Numbered from the stretch's first letter, positions 9,931 through 20,962 are shown. The stretch is 64,000 nucleotides of DNA from Ceratopteris richardii (GCA_020310875.1 CM035428.1:100336661-100400660), one strand, 5' to 3'. The notes: a model not told the origin generated them from the letters alone. Numbers and translations are program-made.

Positions 9931-9935
9931 GGAGG
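9931..9935. repeat. Left target-site duplication of Copia-1 (GGAGG)
   Basis: GGAGG sits immediately left of the left LTR, and an identical GGAGG at 16745-16749 flanks the right LTR. Removing one copy and the element restores an unbroken reading frame of Ty3-A, which confirms the boundaries. Confidence 0.9.
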
Positions 9936-11206
9936 TGAGAAGAGATGGATAGGTATGTGTTGAAGATGAAGAGGTGTTGCAAAATCTTTGCTCTACACTA
10001 GCCAAATGAACTCTAGGAGTAGATGGTGGGCCCTTTTAGCTTGCCAATGGATGTATTAGACACCCTATGTACCTTGGAAGATCACTCTCAAAAAGATAGA
10101 TCAAAACAGATAAGTTGGAGTTAGCTCAGAGGTGAAAACTTGCTATTCTTGGTTAATACACCTGTCCAGTGTTTTACATAATTCTCTGAGCACAGCAACA
10201 ATTAGATTAATTCCTCTTGGGGAAGGCTAGGTAGCTTAAAGAGCTAACTTTAGAGAGTAATCTCATCAAAAATAACAAACCACACACTGAGAATGACTTT
10301 TAACAAGTGATGACATCATCCCGATTTTCACGGGCTGCTACAGAAATAGACCAGTGAGTAGAAAAATTAACACAACTCAAGATGTAAGAATTCAATGATC
10401 ATGAAAATTTGTATGCTTATACTAGACAGTAAGCTGAATCTAACAAGGTTAAAATCACTGAATTTGGATGAGTAAACACTGAGAAATGACTCTGACAAGA
10501 TGACTGAAAAAGTCGGGTACCTGACAGAGAAGTGAAGATGAACATACCCTGTTGACTTCAAATGAACATAACTGAAGATTCCAACATCCAAATGACATGA
10601 AAATTTGTGAGCATATAGTAGCCTTATAGAGCTAACTTTACCAAGTTAAATCACTGAAAATGATGAACCAAGTGCAGAGAAACAATCTCTGCAAGCTGAC
10701 TGAGAAAAACTGAAGTAATGGCAGTGAGTAGTACACATCACAAGAACATGGAAAGATGAACTCAAATAATCATGAAAATGAAAGTATATTGCTTGTACAA
10801 TACAATGACTTACTGATACATATGTGTGCCTTGTAATCACACCTTGATATGGCATAAAGCTCAGCTCTTGGAGGTCTTCACATAGGTCTCACTAACCACG
10901 ACTAAAACTGCCATCTATTTATAGTTGAGTTTGGGAGGCTAACTTCCCTCAATCACTCTCCAATCAATCAATGATTGATTTGATTCTCTACCTACCACAA
11001 ATCACGAATTCGTGGCTCCTCTTTCCATTCTTGATCAAGTGGACTCAACCACTTAAGATTCTCTTACTTTTACATTAAGTAAACTCTTCAAAAGTTACAA
11101 GAGGTAGTTCACAAGTGAACTTTACATAGTCTTCATTTTAAGGCTTTTTCTATGACTTTGTGGGACTCAAGCCAATACTTAGGCTTGTCATAGACTTGCT
11201 CCAACA
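9936..11206 (-). repeat. 3' LTR of Copia-1
   Basis: Near-identical to 15474-16744. On the element strand it begins TGTTGGAGC and ends CTTCTCA, where the other LTR ends CTTCACA; the third base from the end is one of the differences. Short ORFs inside it are duplicated in the other LTR and are not genes. It contains three degenerate internal repeats marked by CATGAAAAT at about 10400, 10596 and 10771. Confidence 0.95.
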
Positions 11207-11207
11207 G

Positions 11208-11216
11208 CTCCCCCTC
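11208..11216 (-). other. Polypurine tract of Copia-1
   Basis: On the minus strand GAGGGGGAG ends one base before the 3' LTR. This is the expected place and composition for the plus-strand priming site. Confidence 0.85.
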
Positions 11217-11238
11217 AAGCCAAGTATGCTTGAGGTCT

Positions 11239-14200
11239 TCAATCTTCCAAGATTACCTGCAAACCAATCATAGCCTTGAATTTGCAAAGCTTTGTACCAT
11301 CCAATGCTTTGGTTAGAATATCTGCACATTGTTGATGAGTGGACACATATGATATTTGAATCTCTTTGCTTAGAACCTTCTCTCGTACATAGTGATAATG
11401 AACTTCAATATGTTTAGTCCTTGCATGAAAAATAGGATTAGCAGCCAAATGAATAGAACTCATATTGTCACCAAAAATAGTTGGAGTTCCAAACTCCAAT
11501 CCAAGATCTTTGAATAATGTCTTCATCCACATAGCTTCTTGTGTAGCTATAGCAAGACCTCTATATTCAGCTTCAGTAGAAGAGAGAGCAACTGTGGGTT
11601 GCTTCTTGGATGACCATGAAATAAGCTTTGAACCTGCAAAGGTAAGATAACCTGAAGTGCTCCTTCTATCTTCCTTGGAGCCAGCCCAATCTGCATCAGA
11701 AAATAGCTTCAAACCTAAATCAGATACATAAGGATAGTAAAGTCCTTCATTTATGGTTCCTTTGAGATATTTGAGTATCCTTTTGGCAGCATCCATATGT
11801 GGTTTCCTTGGTGTGTGCATAAATTGGCTTAGCACACTCACACTGTAACATATATCTACTCTTGTCAATGTGGCATAGTTGAGACTACCCACTAGACTTT
11901 GATATGATGTGATGTCCTCTATGAGTTCACCTTCATGTGAGCTCAATTTGTGATTAACCTCCATTGGAGTACCTGCAATCTTACAATCTTGCATCTTGAA
12001 TTTTGCCAACATGTCCTTAATGTACTTTCTTTGAGTGAGAAACAAACCATGATCTTTGTAGACAACTTCCAAACCTAGGAAGTAGGTAAGTGAACCCAAA
12101 TCACTTATCTTGAACTCTTCTCTAATCTGATCTTTGATCTTCTTCATACCATCTGCATCATTTCCTGTCAATATAATATCATCTACATATACACATAGGT
12201 AGATGACCTCGGAATTACTCTTTTTAATAAAGAGTGAAGGATCTGCTTTGCTTGGTTGAAAGCCTTTGTCCTGCAAGAATGAAACAAGCCTGAAATTCCA
12301 AGCTCTTGGAGCTTGCTTGAGACCATACAATGCTTTGTTAAGTTTACACACATAATCAGGATAAACTTGATTCTCAAAACCAGGTGGTTGTGCCATATAT
12401 ACCTCTTCTGTTATCCAACCATTCAAAAATGCATTCTTTACATCTAGTTGAAGTATCTTCCAATCCTTGGAAGAGGCAATACTAAGCAAAACCCTAATAG
12501 TAGGCATCTTTGCCACAGGAGAGAAAGTCTCCTCATAATCAATTCCCTGAGTTTGTGCAAAGCCTTTTGCCACAAGCCTTGCCTTATACCTGTTAATTGA
12601 ACCATCAGAATTTTTCTTGAGTTTATAGACCCATCTTGAGCCTATTACCTTCATGGATGAAGTCTTGGGCACCAAATCCCAAGTGTTGTTTTCCTCAAGT
12701 GCTTCAATCTCTTCCTTCATTGCATGCTTCCATTCTGTTTTTGCTTTGGCCTCTTCAAATGATGATGGCTCCTCTTGGTTTATGTCCTGTGCTATGTAGA
12801 TAGAATGTTTAGTTACTAATGAGGTGTCAAACCCATACCTTTCTGGTTTTTTCTTTTCCCTCATAGATCTTCTTAGGCCATGATTTGATGATTCTGCCTC
12901 ATGTCCAAGTTCCTGCAATTTTGCTTTACCTTTAGACTTCCATGCTTTGATCTTTTCCATCTGACATTCTTCATCATCCTCTGAGTTGTCTTGTTCTTCA
13001 ATCTTTGATTGTTCTCTACCAAGCTTTGGAAAATCTTCTTCAAGATCATATGGTAAATTGACCTTCCTGCATGAATCTTCATACCATGAATTGTTCTCAT
13101 CAAAAACTACATCTCTGCTTACCAAGAATCCTTTGTTGGTAGGGTTGTATAACCTGTAGCCCTTTTGATTGTTGTCATATCCAATAAATACACACCTTTC
13201 TGCTTTTGGATCCATCTTGCCTCTAACCTGTGAAGGAACATGAGCAAAAGCAATACATCCAAAAATTTTACAATGATCTAAACTTGGTCTTCTTCCATTC
13301 CAAGCCTCATATGGAGTCATCCCATCAAGGGATTTTGAAGGCAACCTGTTAATCAAGTAAGTGGCTGTAGATACAGCCTCAGCCCATAAGTAATTAGGTA
13401 AATGCTTTTCATTTAACATAGACCTTGCAGCTTCAACAATTGTCCTATTCCTCCTTTCTGCCACTCCATTTTGCTCAGGAGTGTACCTTGTAGTTACCTC
13501 TCTTTTGATTCCTCTTTCTTGAAGAAAAGAATCAAACTCATGGGACAAGTATTCTCCCCCTCCATCTGACCTTAGCCTTTTTAGTGATTTACCTGTTTGA
13601 TTCTCCACAAGAGCCAAATATCTTTTCAAACATGAAAAAACTTCATCTTTGTGTTTCATAAAGAATAGGATAGTCCATCTGCTGCAATCATCAATAAAGG
13701 AAACATAATACCTTGATCCTGATATTGAAGCTTCCTTGCTTGGTCCCCATACATCTGTATGAACCAACTCCAAGAGATCTCCATGCATATAACCTTTCTT
13801 CATGAATGGTAACCTGTGAGACTTTCCAAATTGACATGCACTGCACTTATAAATCATATGTTGTTTTGACAAATTAGGAAGTCCAAGTACACTTTGGTCC
13901 CTGCAGATTTGCTTTAATGACCTTTCACCAATATGTGCTAACCTTTTGTGCCATACTTCCAATTCTGTGAGTGTCTGACTACCATAATTAAAGAGAGCAA
14001 TGTTTCTAGTGTCCTGTAATTCAAATGTGAACAATCTACCTGTCTTTTCACCTTTTGCAATTCTTCTGAATCCTTGACTTGGATCTTCAACAAATGCTCC
14101 TCCTTTTGTGAACCTGACTTGCAACCCTTTCTCTACTATCTGCCCAACACTTATCAAATTCTTTGTAATGGTAGGGACATAGAGTACCTTACTGAGTAGG

Positions 14201-15447
14201 TTGATGTTTCCATCAGGTGCTTTGACATTGCCTATTTTCTCCACAGGATGTTTTGTATCATCTCCTGTTTGTACCTCATGCTTATTCCTTGGATCTTCTA
14301 AATCTGATAGGAGTGCCACATTTCCTGCCACATGATTTGAACAACCTGAATCTATGTAGAAAACATGCTCATCAGATTTACCTTGTGGCATAGCCATGTT
14401 CATGATCAATAATGAATCCTCTTTGTTTGAGTCTTCTGTGTAGTTATTGTAGTCTCTCCTTCCTTTGTAGCCTCCTTGATAGTTTGAATGATTGTAGTTG
14501 TTGTAGTTGCCATGGTAGTTGTTGAACCTTCCTCTTGAGTAGCCATAACTTCCTCTATTGTATCCTCTGCCTCTTTGATTCCTGGAATTCCTAAAGCAAT
14601 TTTCAGTTGTATGATTAGTTAATCCACAAATAGAACATGAGTTGGAGTCTTGGGATCTCCCCCTGCCTTGTCTACCTCCTCTTCCTCTACCTCTGCCATG
14701 TCTTCCTCTACCTGCATAGTTAGCTTGATATGTACCTTCTTCATCATCCACTTTCTTTGCCTTTCCTTTGTTATCTTTAGGCTTGCTTTTATCCGTGTAT
14801 AAAGCTGAAGATTGATTACCTTTAGAGCTTTCTCCATTTTTGATAAGCTTTGCCTCTTGAGTAAGTAATTGTCCAATGAGTGTGTTGAAATCAGGTACAT
14901 GCATGTCCATGTACAAATCCATAGCTGTGGTGAATGCTTCCCACTTGTCATCTGCCTTCAAGCCATTGATGACCTGCCTTACAATTTGCTCTTCATCTAT
15001 TACCTCTCCAATGCTTCCCAACTGATCTGCTATGTCCTTGAGCTTTGTGACAAAATCAGTCACATTTTGTTTGGGAGCCTTCTTGAGAGTTGTGAAATCC
15101 AGCCATAGTTGATGCTTCCTAGCTTTAGTACTTGAAGCAAAGAAAGCTTCAAGTGCATCCCACACTTCCTGAGATGTCTTACAACTTCTAATGTGAGGCA
15201 ACAAAAAATCTGAGATAGAGTTGAGGAGATAAGACCTTGCAAGTGCATCCTTGGAGCACCATGTGCTCAATCTTTCTTGCTCTTCTTGTGTTGGTTGACT
15301 TTTGTTCCTGAAACTTGGCATAACTTCATCTCCAGCCACATAACCATATAAACTTCTACCTTGGAGATAAGCTTCCATTCTTAATGACCAAGCTGAGTAG
15401 TTACCTCTGTCCAATTTGTCAATTGATGAAGGAAATCCATCTGCCAT
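11239..15447 (-). CDS. Copia-1 Gag-Pol polyprotein (Gag, protease, integrase, RT, RNase H)
   Basis: 1,402 residues from MADGFPSS, without a break. Order: Gag with the UBN2-type region (residues 1-230) and a CCHC knuckle CSICGLTNHTTENC near 271; protease FYIDSGCSNH near 364; pre-integrase HHCC region WHKRLAHIG and CSACQFGK; integrase HTDVWGP near 562, SDGGGEY near 626 and PEQNGVAERRN; RT YVDDIIL near 1084; RNase H FSDADWAG near 1249 and STEAEYRG. This protease-integrase-RT order defines copia. The open frame extends 32 codons further up, through the PBS into the LTR. I place the start at 15447 because it is the first Met downstream of the PBS, and copia Gag proteins typically begin a few residues before this kind of 'KLDRGNYSAW' block. 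Confidence 0.96.
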   Translation of the reverse strand: MADGFPSSIDKLDRGNYSAWSLRMEAYLQGRSLYGYVAGDEVMPSFRNKSQPTQEEQERLSTWCSKDALARSYLLNSISDFLLPHIRSCKTSQEVWDALEAFFASSTKARKHQLWLDFTTLKKAPKQNVTDFVTKLKDIADQLGSIGEVIDEEQIVRQVINGLKADDKWEAFTTAMDLYMDMHVPDFNTLIGQLLTQEAKLIKNGESSKGNQSSALYTDKSKPKDNKGKAKKVDDEEGTYQANYAGRGRHGRGRGRGGRQGRGRSQDSNSCSICGLTNHTTENCFRNSRNQRGRGYNRGSYGYSRGRFNNYHGNYNNYNHSNYQGGYKGRRDYNNYTEDSNKEDSLLIMNMAMPQGKSDEHVFYIDSGCSNHVAGNVALLSDLEDPRNKHEVQTGDDTKHPVEKIGNVKAPDGNINLLSKVLYVPTITKNLISVGQIVEKGLQVRFTKGGAFVEDPSQGFRRIAKGEKTGRLFTFELQDTRNIALFNYGSQTLTELEVWHKRLAHIGERSLKQICRDQSVLGLPNLSKQHMIYKCSACQFGKSHRLPFMKKGYMHGDLLELVHTDVWGPSKEASISGSRYYVSFIDDCSRWTILFFMKHKDEVFSCLKRYLALVENQTGKSLKRLRSDGGGEYLSHEFDSFLQERGIKREVTTRYTPEQNGVAERRNRTIVEAARSMLNEKHLPNYLWAEAVSTATYLINRLPSKSLDGMTPYEAWNGRRPSLDHCKIFGCIAFAHVPSQVRGKMDPKAERCVFIGYDNNQKGYRLYNPTNKGFLVSRDVVFDENNSWYEDSCRKVNLPYDLEEDFPKLGREQSKIEEQDNSEDDEECQMEKIKAWKSKGKAKLQELGHEAESSNHGLRRSMREKKKPERYGFDTSLVTKHSIYIAQDINQEEPSSFEEAKAKTEWKHAMKEEIEALEENNTWDLVPKTSSMKVIGSRWVYKLKKNSDGSINRYKARLVAKGFAQTQGIDYEETFSPVAKMPTIRVLLSIASSKDWKILQLDVKNAFLNGWITEEVYMAQPPGFENQVYPDYVCKLNKALYGLKQAPRAWNFRLVSFLQDKGFQPSKADPSLFIKKSNSEVIYLCVYVDDIILTGNDADGMKKIKDQIREEFKISDLGSLTYFLGLEVVYKDHGLFLTQRKYIKDMLAKFKMQDCKIAGTPMEVNHKLSSHEGELIEDITSYQSLVGSLNYATLTRVDICYSVSVLSQFMHTPRKPHMDAAKRILKYLKGTINEGLYYPYVSDLGLKLFSDADWAGSKEDRRSTSGYLTFAGSKLISWSSKKQPTVALSSTEAEYRGLAIATQEAMWMKTLFKDLGLEFGTPTIFGDNMSSIHLAANPIFHARTKHIEVHYHYVREKVLSKEIQISYVSTHQQCADILTKALDGTKLCKFKAMIGLQVILED

Positions 15448-15456
15448 GTTGTCCAA

Positions 15457-15472
15457 CCTTGCTCTGATACCA
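15457..15472 (-). other. Primer-binding site of Copia-1 (initiator Met tRNA type)
   Basis: Minus strand TGGTATCAGAGCAAGG, one base after the 5' LTR. TGGTATCAGAGC is the standard plant copia PBS complementary to the 3' end of initiator methionine tRNA. Confidence 0.9.
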
Positions 15473-15473
15473 C

Positions 15474-16744
15474 TGTGAAGAGATGGATAGGTATGTGTTG
15501 AAGATGAAGAGGTGTTGCAAAATCTTTGCTCTACACTAGCCAAATGAACTCCAGGAGTAGATGGTGGGCCCTTTTAGCTTGCCAATGGATGTATTAGACA
15601 CCCTATGTACCTTGGAAGATCACTCTCAAAAAGATAGATCAAAACAGATAAGTTGGAGTTAGCTCAGAGGTGAAAACTTGCTATTCTTGGTTAATACACC
15701 TGTCCAGTGTTTTACATAATTCTCTGAGCACAGCAACAATTAGATTAATTCCTCTTGGGGAAGGCTAGGTAGCTTAAAGAGCTAACTTTAGAGAGTAATC
15801 TCATCAAAAATAACAAACCACACACTGAGAATGACTTTTAACAAGTGATGACATCATCCCGATTTTCACGGGCTGCTACAGAAATAGACCAGTGAGTAGA
15901 AAAATTAACATAACTCAAGATGTAAGAATCCAATGATCATGAAAATTTGTATGCTTATACTAGACAGTAAGCTGAATCCAACAAGGTTAAAATCACTGAA
16001 TTTGGATGAGTAAACACTGAGAAATGACTCTGACAAGATGACTGAAAAAGTCGGGTACCTGACAGAGAAGTGAAGATGAACATACCCTGTTGACTTCAAA
16101 TGAACATAACTGAAGATTCCAACATCCAAATGACATGAAAATTTGTGAGCATATAGTAGCCTTATAGAGCTAACTTTACCAAGTTAAATCACTGAAAATG
16201 ATGAACCAAGTGCAGAGAAACAATCTCTGCAAGCTGACTGAGAAAAACTGAAGTAATGGCAGTGAGTAGTACACATCACAAGAACATGGAAAGATGAACT
16301 CAAATAATCATGAAAATGAAAGTATATTGCTTGTACAATACAATGACTTACTGATACATATGTGTGCCTTGTAATCACACCTTGATATGGCATAAAGCTC
16401 AGCTCTTGGAGGTCTTCACATAGGTCTCACTAACCACGACTAAAACTGCCATCTATTTATAGTTGAGTTTGGGAGGCTAACTTCCCTCAATCACTCTCCA
16501 ATCAATCAATGATTGATTTGATTCTCTACCTACCACAAATCACGAATTCGTGGCTCCTCTTTCCATTCTTGATCAAGTGGACTCAACCACTTAAGATTCT
16601 CTTACTTTTACATTAAGTAAACTCTTCAAAAGTTACAAGAGGTAGTTCACAAGTGAACTTTACATAGTCTTCATTTTAAGGCTTTTTCTATGACTTTGTG
16701 GGACTCAAGCCAATACTTAGGCTTGTCATAGACTTGCTCCAACA
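15474..16744 (-). repeat. 5' LTR of Copia-1
   Basis: Partner of the 3' LTR, same length (1,271 bp). The element-strand end is CTTCACA just before the PBS. The transcription start region should lie below the TATA box at 16454-16461, giving a U3 of about 300 bp and an unusually long R-U5 of more than 900 bp. Confidence 0.95.
16454..16461 (-). promoter_or_regulatory. TATA box in the 5' LTR of Copia-1
   Basis: Minus strand TATAAATA, about 285 bp into the LTR; the identical site is at 10916-10923 in the 3' LTR. It is the only strong TATA-like site I noticed in the LTR. Confidence 0.6.
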
Positions 16745-16749
16745 GGAGG
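16745..16749. repeat. Right target-site duplication of Copia-1 (GGAGG)
   Basis: Matches 9931-9935 exactly. Confidence 0.9.
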
Positions 16750-18531
16750 AACTTCACTCTCTTTAGCCCATTTCTCTTCTTGAATCTCTCGCAAGAATTC
16801 TGGTGTGTATTGATTTATAGAAGAAGAGGTGTCTGGCTCCGTAGAGTTAGGCACGTAGGCCTCAGGCACATAGGCTTTCTGGGTAGGAAGACCTGCTCTT
16901 TCACTAGCCTTGTCATGGTGTTGAGGGGCGAGTTCCTTTTGTGATTGTGCCATTAGATTCTCTATTCTTTCTAGGGAGGGGGGGTTGTCTAGTTCAGTGG
17001 AATTGGGCACATAAGCTTTCGATGGGGGATGGGTCATGTTTTTGCTTGCTTTATCTCTTTCTTGATTTTTTTCTTCCTTGGCAGATCTTGCAATTATGCC
17101 CTCTAACTTCTCTAGAAGTCCGTCCAAGTGTAATTGCGTCTTGGCTGAGCCCGAGTAATTGAAAAGGCGACTGGCTTCAAACATAGTCTGAGCCAATGCG
17201 ACCATTTTCGCACAAAGCTTGGTTCTTTCTATCTCTAGGTCAGCTCTAGAGTAGCACTTGTCATGATCCGTGACATTTGGCCCTTCTTGGATTCTGGCTT
17301 GATATGCTTTAAGCATCATGTCTATGTCTTCAGGAGTGGGATCAGCTAATACTGATCCTACTCTAGGGGGTGGTGGAATCGTATGAGGTGGGTTGGAAGG
17401 TGGCGGGTCGGATGGCGATGGGAATGGTGGTGGTGGGGTAGTGTGAGAGGGAGTTTGAGATGTGAGTTCAGTTATCCTGGCTTTGGTTTCTCTTATGCTT
17501 TCCTCAAGTTCACTCATCTTTTTAGCCCATTGTCTTTTCATTCTTTCCCGACTATCTTTCCACGCTCTAGTCCTTTTCTTTGTCATGCTCTTGGTTTCAC
17601 TAGCCTCTGGGTTCTTATCCTGGTTTACCCCTTGGTTCTGCTGCAATGCCTGAGCTCTAGTCACTACCTGTACTGGTGCGGTGGATGTCACACTTCCTGT
17701 GGAGTCTACCACCAACCCAATAACGTTAATAGGAGTGATTTTTGGCATATTATTAGGATTCTTAGGGCAGTCTCGTAAGAGATGCTCCTTTCCACATTCT
17801 TGGCAAAAGCCCTGAATTGTCACTGACTGGGGTTGTGTGAGTGGAGGTAAGGGACAATCACGAATGAGGTGATCTCCCTGACATCTGTAGCACGGTCCTC
17901 TTGGGAATGGGGGTCTTACCTGCCTAGGTTGGGGTCTAGGGTTGGGGTTTGCATACATGATGTTTGTGTAATCTGACTCCCAACTAGGTTCATTTGGCTC
18001 TTCACTATAGTAAGACTTACCATGCTCAGGAGACTGCATGTAGTAGGCCTGGGGGCTATCAACATGTGTAGAATCAAAGCTATGGTCACTCGGGTCAGTT
18101 TCAAAAAGCAATGATGTTACAGGGACTATAGCTCTATTCAGGTTCTCTTCTGCAGCTGCATATTTTACTGGGATCACATTAGTAGGAGCAGGTGGTTGCT
18201 GTGCTAGCACTGGCTGGGGTCTCAGTTGGTTTTGATAGGGTTGGTAGGTTTGTTGAGGTCTCACATACTGCTGAGGTGGGTACTGGCTCTGGTATCTGCC
18301 TTGTTGAGGGTATGGCTGAGGGTAGGGTTGCCTAACCGCTTGCTTATTGTATGGGCAGTCTTGCGCGGTGTGATTGGTGTACCTTCGTTCTATGGTGCAG
18401 TATTGGCTACTAGGATTAACTTGGGGTTGAGCCATAATGGGACAGACATTTGCCATATGGTCGCCTCCACAATTATAACATCTTTTTACAGGGGCGAACC
18501 TTGGGATTTGTTTACTAGAGACACCTAGTTT
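16745..18531 (-). CDS. Ty3-A Gag C-terminal region with CCHC zinc knuckles
   Basis: The frame is continuous with the middle Gag segment through one TAG at 18532. At its start is RCYNCGGDHMANVCP (CCHC), then a degenerate knuckle in YTNHTAQDC, a long Pro/Gln/Tyr-rich region, then CYRCQGDHLIRDC and CQECGKEHLLRDC. That is three good CCHC motifs plus one eroded. After them come a basic region (KKRTRAWKDSRERMKRQW), a proline-rich stretch and a mixed-charge region running into the copia insertion. In Ty3 elements the knuckles bind the RNA genome. Ty3-C has the same series. Three or more knuckles is more than the one or two usual for plant Ty3 Gag. Confidence 0.85.
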
Positions 18532-19035
18532 CTAAGCAACTTTCTCTGCACGTTCCTCAATCGATGTGGATTGCATGGAAGAGAGGCTAGAGGCACTATC
18601 TGAATCTTTGTATATCTTGGAAAGCTCTAACTCCTCCCCCAGGTTATCCTCAATGTCAATACACATGCGTACACACTCTTCTATGGTCCTAGGGTCCTTC
18701 AAGTACACATATGATCTTAATTTGGTACTTAGCAATCCATCCAAGAATAAAGCCACTTGCTTAGCTGGTGTGGGTAGCTCAGGGACAGGGCATCTTTCAA
18801 GATATTGCCTAAATCTTCTTCCTGCAAGTCTCACGGTTTCTTGAGGGGTTTGCTTGAAACTGTGAATCAGTGAGGAGGTATTATGTCTTATGCCACTCTT
18901 AGAGAATTCAATAATGAAAGCCTCTAGGAGTTGGTCTATGCTCCTGAACTGTCTCTCATTCAATGGTTGGAACCATGTGAGGGTTGTGTTCCTAAGGGTT
19001 AGACCGAAGGGCTGTGTTCCTAAGACCAAAGGCAT
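18532..19035 (-). pseudogene. Ty3-A Gag, central retrotransposon-gag domain
   Basis: FGLTLRNTTLTWFQPL, DQLLEAFIIEFSKSG and HSFKQTPQETV are the standard Ty3 Gag (capsid-like) core. An imperfect 22-bp duplication at about 19000-19020 (the stretch TAGGAACACA occurs twice) shifts the frame relative to the N-terminal part. Ty3-D lacks this duplication. The segment ends at TAG 18532-18534, where the Ty3-C copy has a Lys codon. Gag from this copy is therefore defective. Confidence 0.8.
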
Positions 19036-19987
19036 TATATTGTGTGAATAAATCCTCCACTTGTTCAGCTCTCAACACTTGCCTGAACTCAGCCACATGA
19101 TCATATGGATCTCCAGTGCCATCGAAGTAATTCTTCATGGACTTAACTAGCTGAGTTGGTCTCAAAGTCCTTGTGTGCTCTCTAGGTCGTGGTAGAGGGA
19201 ACTCATCCGCATTTCTTTGATTCCTGTGAGCTCTAAGTACCTCAGGCTCTACTCTATTTGTTTCCATTCTCGTTCTTTCTCTGCCCCCTGGGTTGGCAAA
19301 GCTTACTTCTGGCCTATCTCTACTCCTGTCTCTTTGAATTCCATGAGCTTGGGATGTTCCAGCACCAGGGTGACCATAGGACACACTCGATCTTGGTTGG
19401 GGGAAAATAATTTCACCTTTCCAAGTGTAAGCATGCCTATCATTTTCTGTCACCACAAAGATCCTCTCCGAAGCGTGATCTAAGTAGGTTACTCGGCCTG
19501 GGCTATCAGGATCCTTAAACTCATAGAGCATGATTGTTCCTATATCAGTTGGCTTATCAGATTTATACCTCCAAAAGGCTTCGTCAGTTTCTCGATTGAG
19601 GAGCAAATCTATGCTCTTATTATCCTGGGGAATCCACTCTGGTGTGATAATCCTAGTGAGAACCGATTTGCCTCGAGGGGTTCTAGGTTCTGTACCCATG
19701 TTTCCTTGCTCTAGGTCACCTAAGTTCGCTTCTGGGATCACATTTCCAAATTCGTTCGTCCTATCTGGGTGACTGGTGACTACGTATATGGTTCCTTCTT
19801 TGTCCAAGTATGCTCCATTTTCAAACTTGACAGCTGGGCGCTCTAGTCCAATGGATTGATCAGGATTCTTAATCTGTACCACAGATCTTCCTAGGCCGTC
19901 CTCATAGATGCTGGCACCTAATCGGTTGGTCCTAAGGTATTCCAACTGCGTTTTGTAAGGGCCTTCTACCCTATGCAAGTATGGCAC
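18992..19987 (-). pseudogene. Ty3-A Gag N-terminal region
   Basis: About 330 codons in one frame. Blocks shared with Ty3-B, C and D include GLGRSVVQI, RPAVKFENGAYLDK and TPRGKSVL. DPYDHVAEFRQVLRAEQVEDL, at the 3' end, is the start of the core Gag domain. A TAA just upstream (19988-19990) separates it from the Met-Asn-Leu-Arg start. Gag core function is as for other Ty3 elements; the N-terminal extension of about 270 residues has no recognised domain. Confidence 0.8.
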
Positions 19988-19990
19988 TCC

Positions 19991-20173
19991 TTAACTTCCT
20001 GTAGGTCTCTCCATACCTTGAGACATCTCGGATTCACTGGTCTCAGAACTTGGGTAGTATGAGTGGTGGCTCAAATGCTGGGCCCATGACCTAGCAGCAT
20101 GGTTGACACTAGCCTCTGAAGACCTAAGGCTTTGTCTATCCCTTACTAGATGTCGCCCTGATCTAAGGTTCAT
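19991..20173 (-). pseudogene. Ty3-A Gag extreme N-terminus
   Basis: Begins MNLRSGRHLV. Ty3-B (29515), Ty3-C (46216) and Ty3-D (62109) also start MNLR, so I take 20173 rather than the Met seven codons upstream. It ends in a premature TAA. Confidence 0.75.
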
Positions 20174-20194
20174 AAGCCTAGTTGAATAGCCCAA

Positions 20195-20934
20195 ATTTGC
20201 CCAAGTACAACCTCGTTGCAGAGTCCTTTTGTATCAGTTACTTGATTCTTTTTAGTTGATTCCCGTGTTAAAATTCTTGTCTGATATCACGTCGTAAGGT
20301 ATATTTGAGTGTAGTTCCGCACTTAAAGTTGATCGTTCCACGTTAAGTTCTTTTCCTTTAAAGTTCTTGACAGTACAATGATTATGTTCTTAGCTTGAAC
20401 TTGAAAGTTTAAGTATGATTCAACTTGATAATTGTCTATCGTCGCCCTGACTTACTCCTACCTCTAGTCGTTCTTAGCCTAAGCTAGGAATTGACGAAGG
20501 GGAGTTGAGAATATTCCGACCTTTCTTGTAGATCCTTGCTCTTTAGTGCTCGAGAAGTTGATTCTCAAGCTTGCACAAAGCCCTTGCTTGGACGCTCTCA
20601 ATTGCTTCTCAATAGACTTGCGCAGAGTGCTGGGGACGATGATGCGGCCTATACCTGCAAGACAGCTCAAGAAACATGCAAAAACAGCACACACAATTTC
20701 GCTCTCTCGCTCTCTCTCACAAGTGAAATGAGGGAAATGAGGTGGAGAAGGTGATATGATCAAAAAAACTGAAATTTTCACGATGATGGAAATGGAGGTG
20801 GAAGATGGTGATGATGATGATGGTGATGATGGTGGTAAGGTAAGAAAGAGAAAAATAGGAAAAGTAAAGAAATTACCTACAACGCCAACGTCTCCAATCT
20901 ACGTCTTACCATCACACGCTCGTCCTCAAAGCTC
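20195..20934 (-). other. Ty3-A untranslated leader
   Basis: Between gag and the PBS. No coding sequence and no spaced repeat array like those of Ty3-B, C and D. A GAT-rich run (20785-20836) lies near the PBS. Confidence 0.7.
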
Positions 20935-20954
20935 GATCCCCGGCAACGGCGCCA
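20935..20954 (-). other. Primer-binding site of Ty3-A (tRNA-Asp type)
   Basis: Minus strand TGGCGCCGTTGCCGGGGATC, eight bases after the LTR end. This matches the plant tRNA-Asp 3' end and the PBS of Athila-like Ty3 elements as I recall them. Confidence 0.88.
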
Positions 20955-20962
20955 AAATTTGG

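Larger units (their letters stand above)
9936..16744 (-). mobile_element. Copia-1: complete, young Ty1/copia retrotransposon inserted in Ty3-A gag-pol
   Basis: 6,809 bp, with two LTRs of 1,271 bp each that differ at about five positions by eye. It has a perfect 5-bp target duplication, an initiator-Met-type PBS, a polypurine tract and one uninterrupted polyprotein frame. All parts expected for autonomous movement are present. Low LTR divergence means a recent insertion relative to every other element in the window. It lies in the same orientation as its host element. Confidence 0.96.

Noticed and set aside
10367..10855. Two short ORFs, repeated at 15905-16393
   Set aside because: They are identical because they lie in the two LTRs; no domain and no conserved start context.
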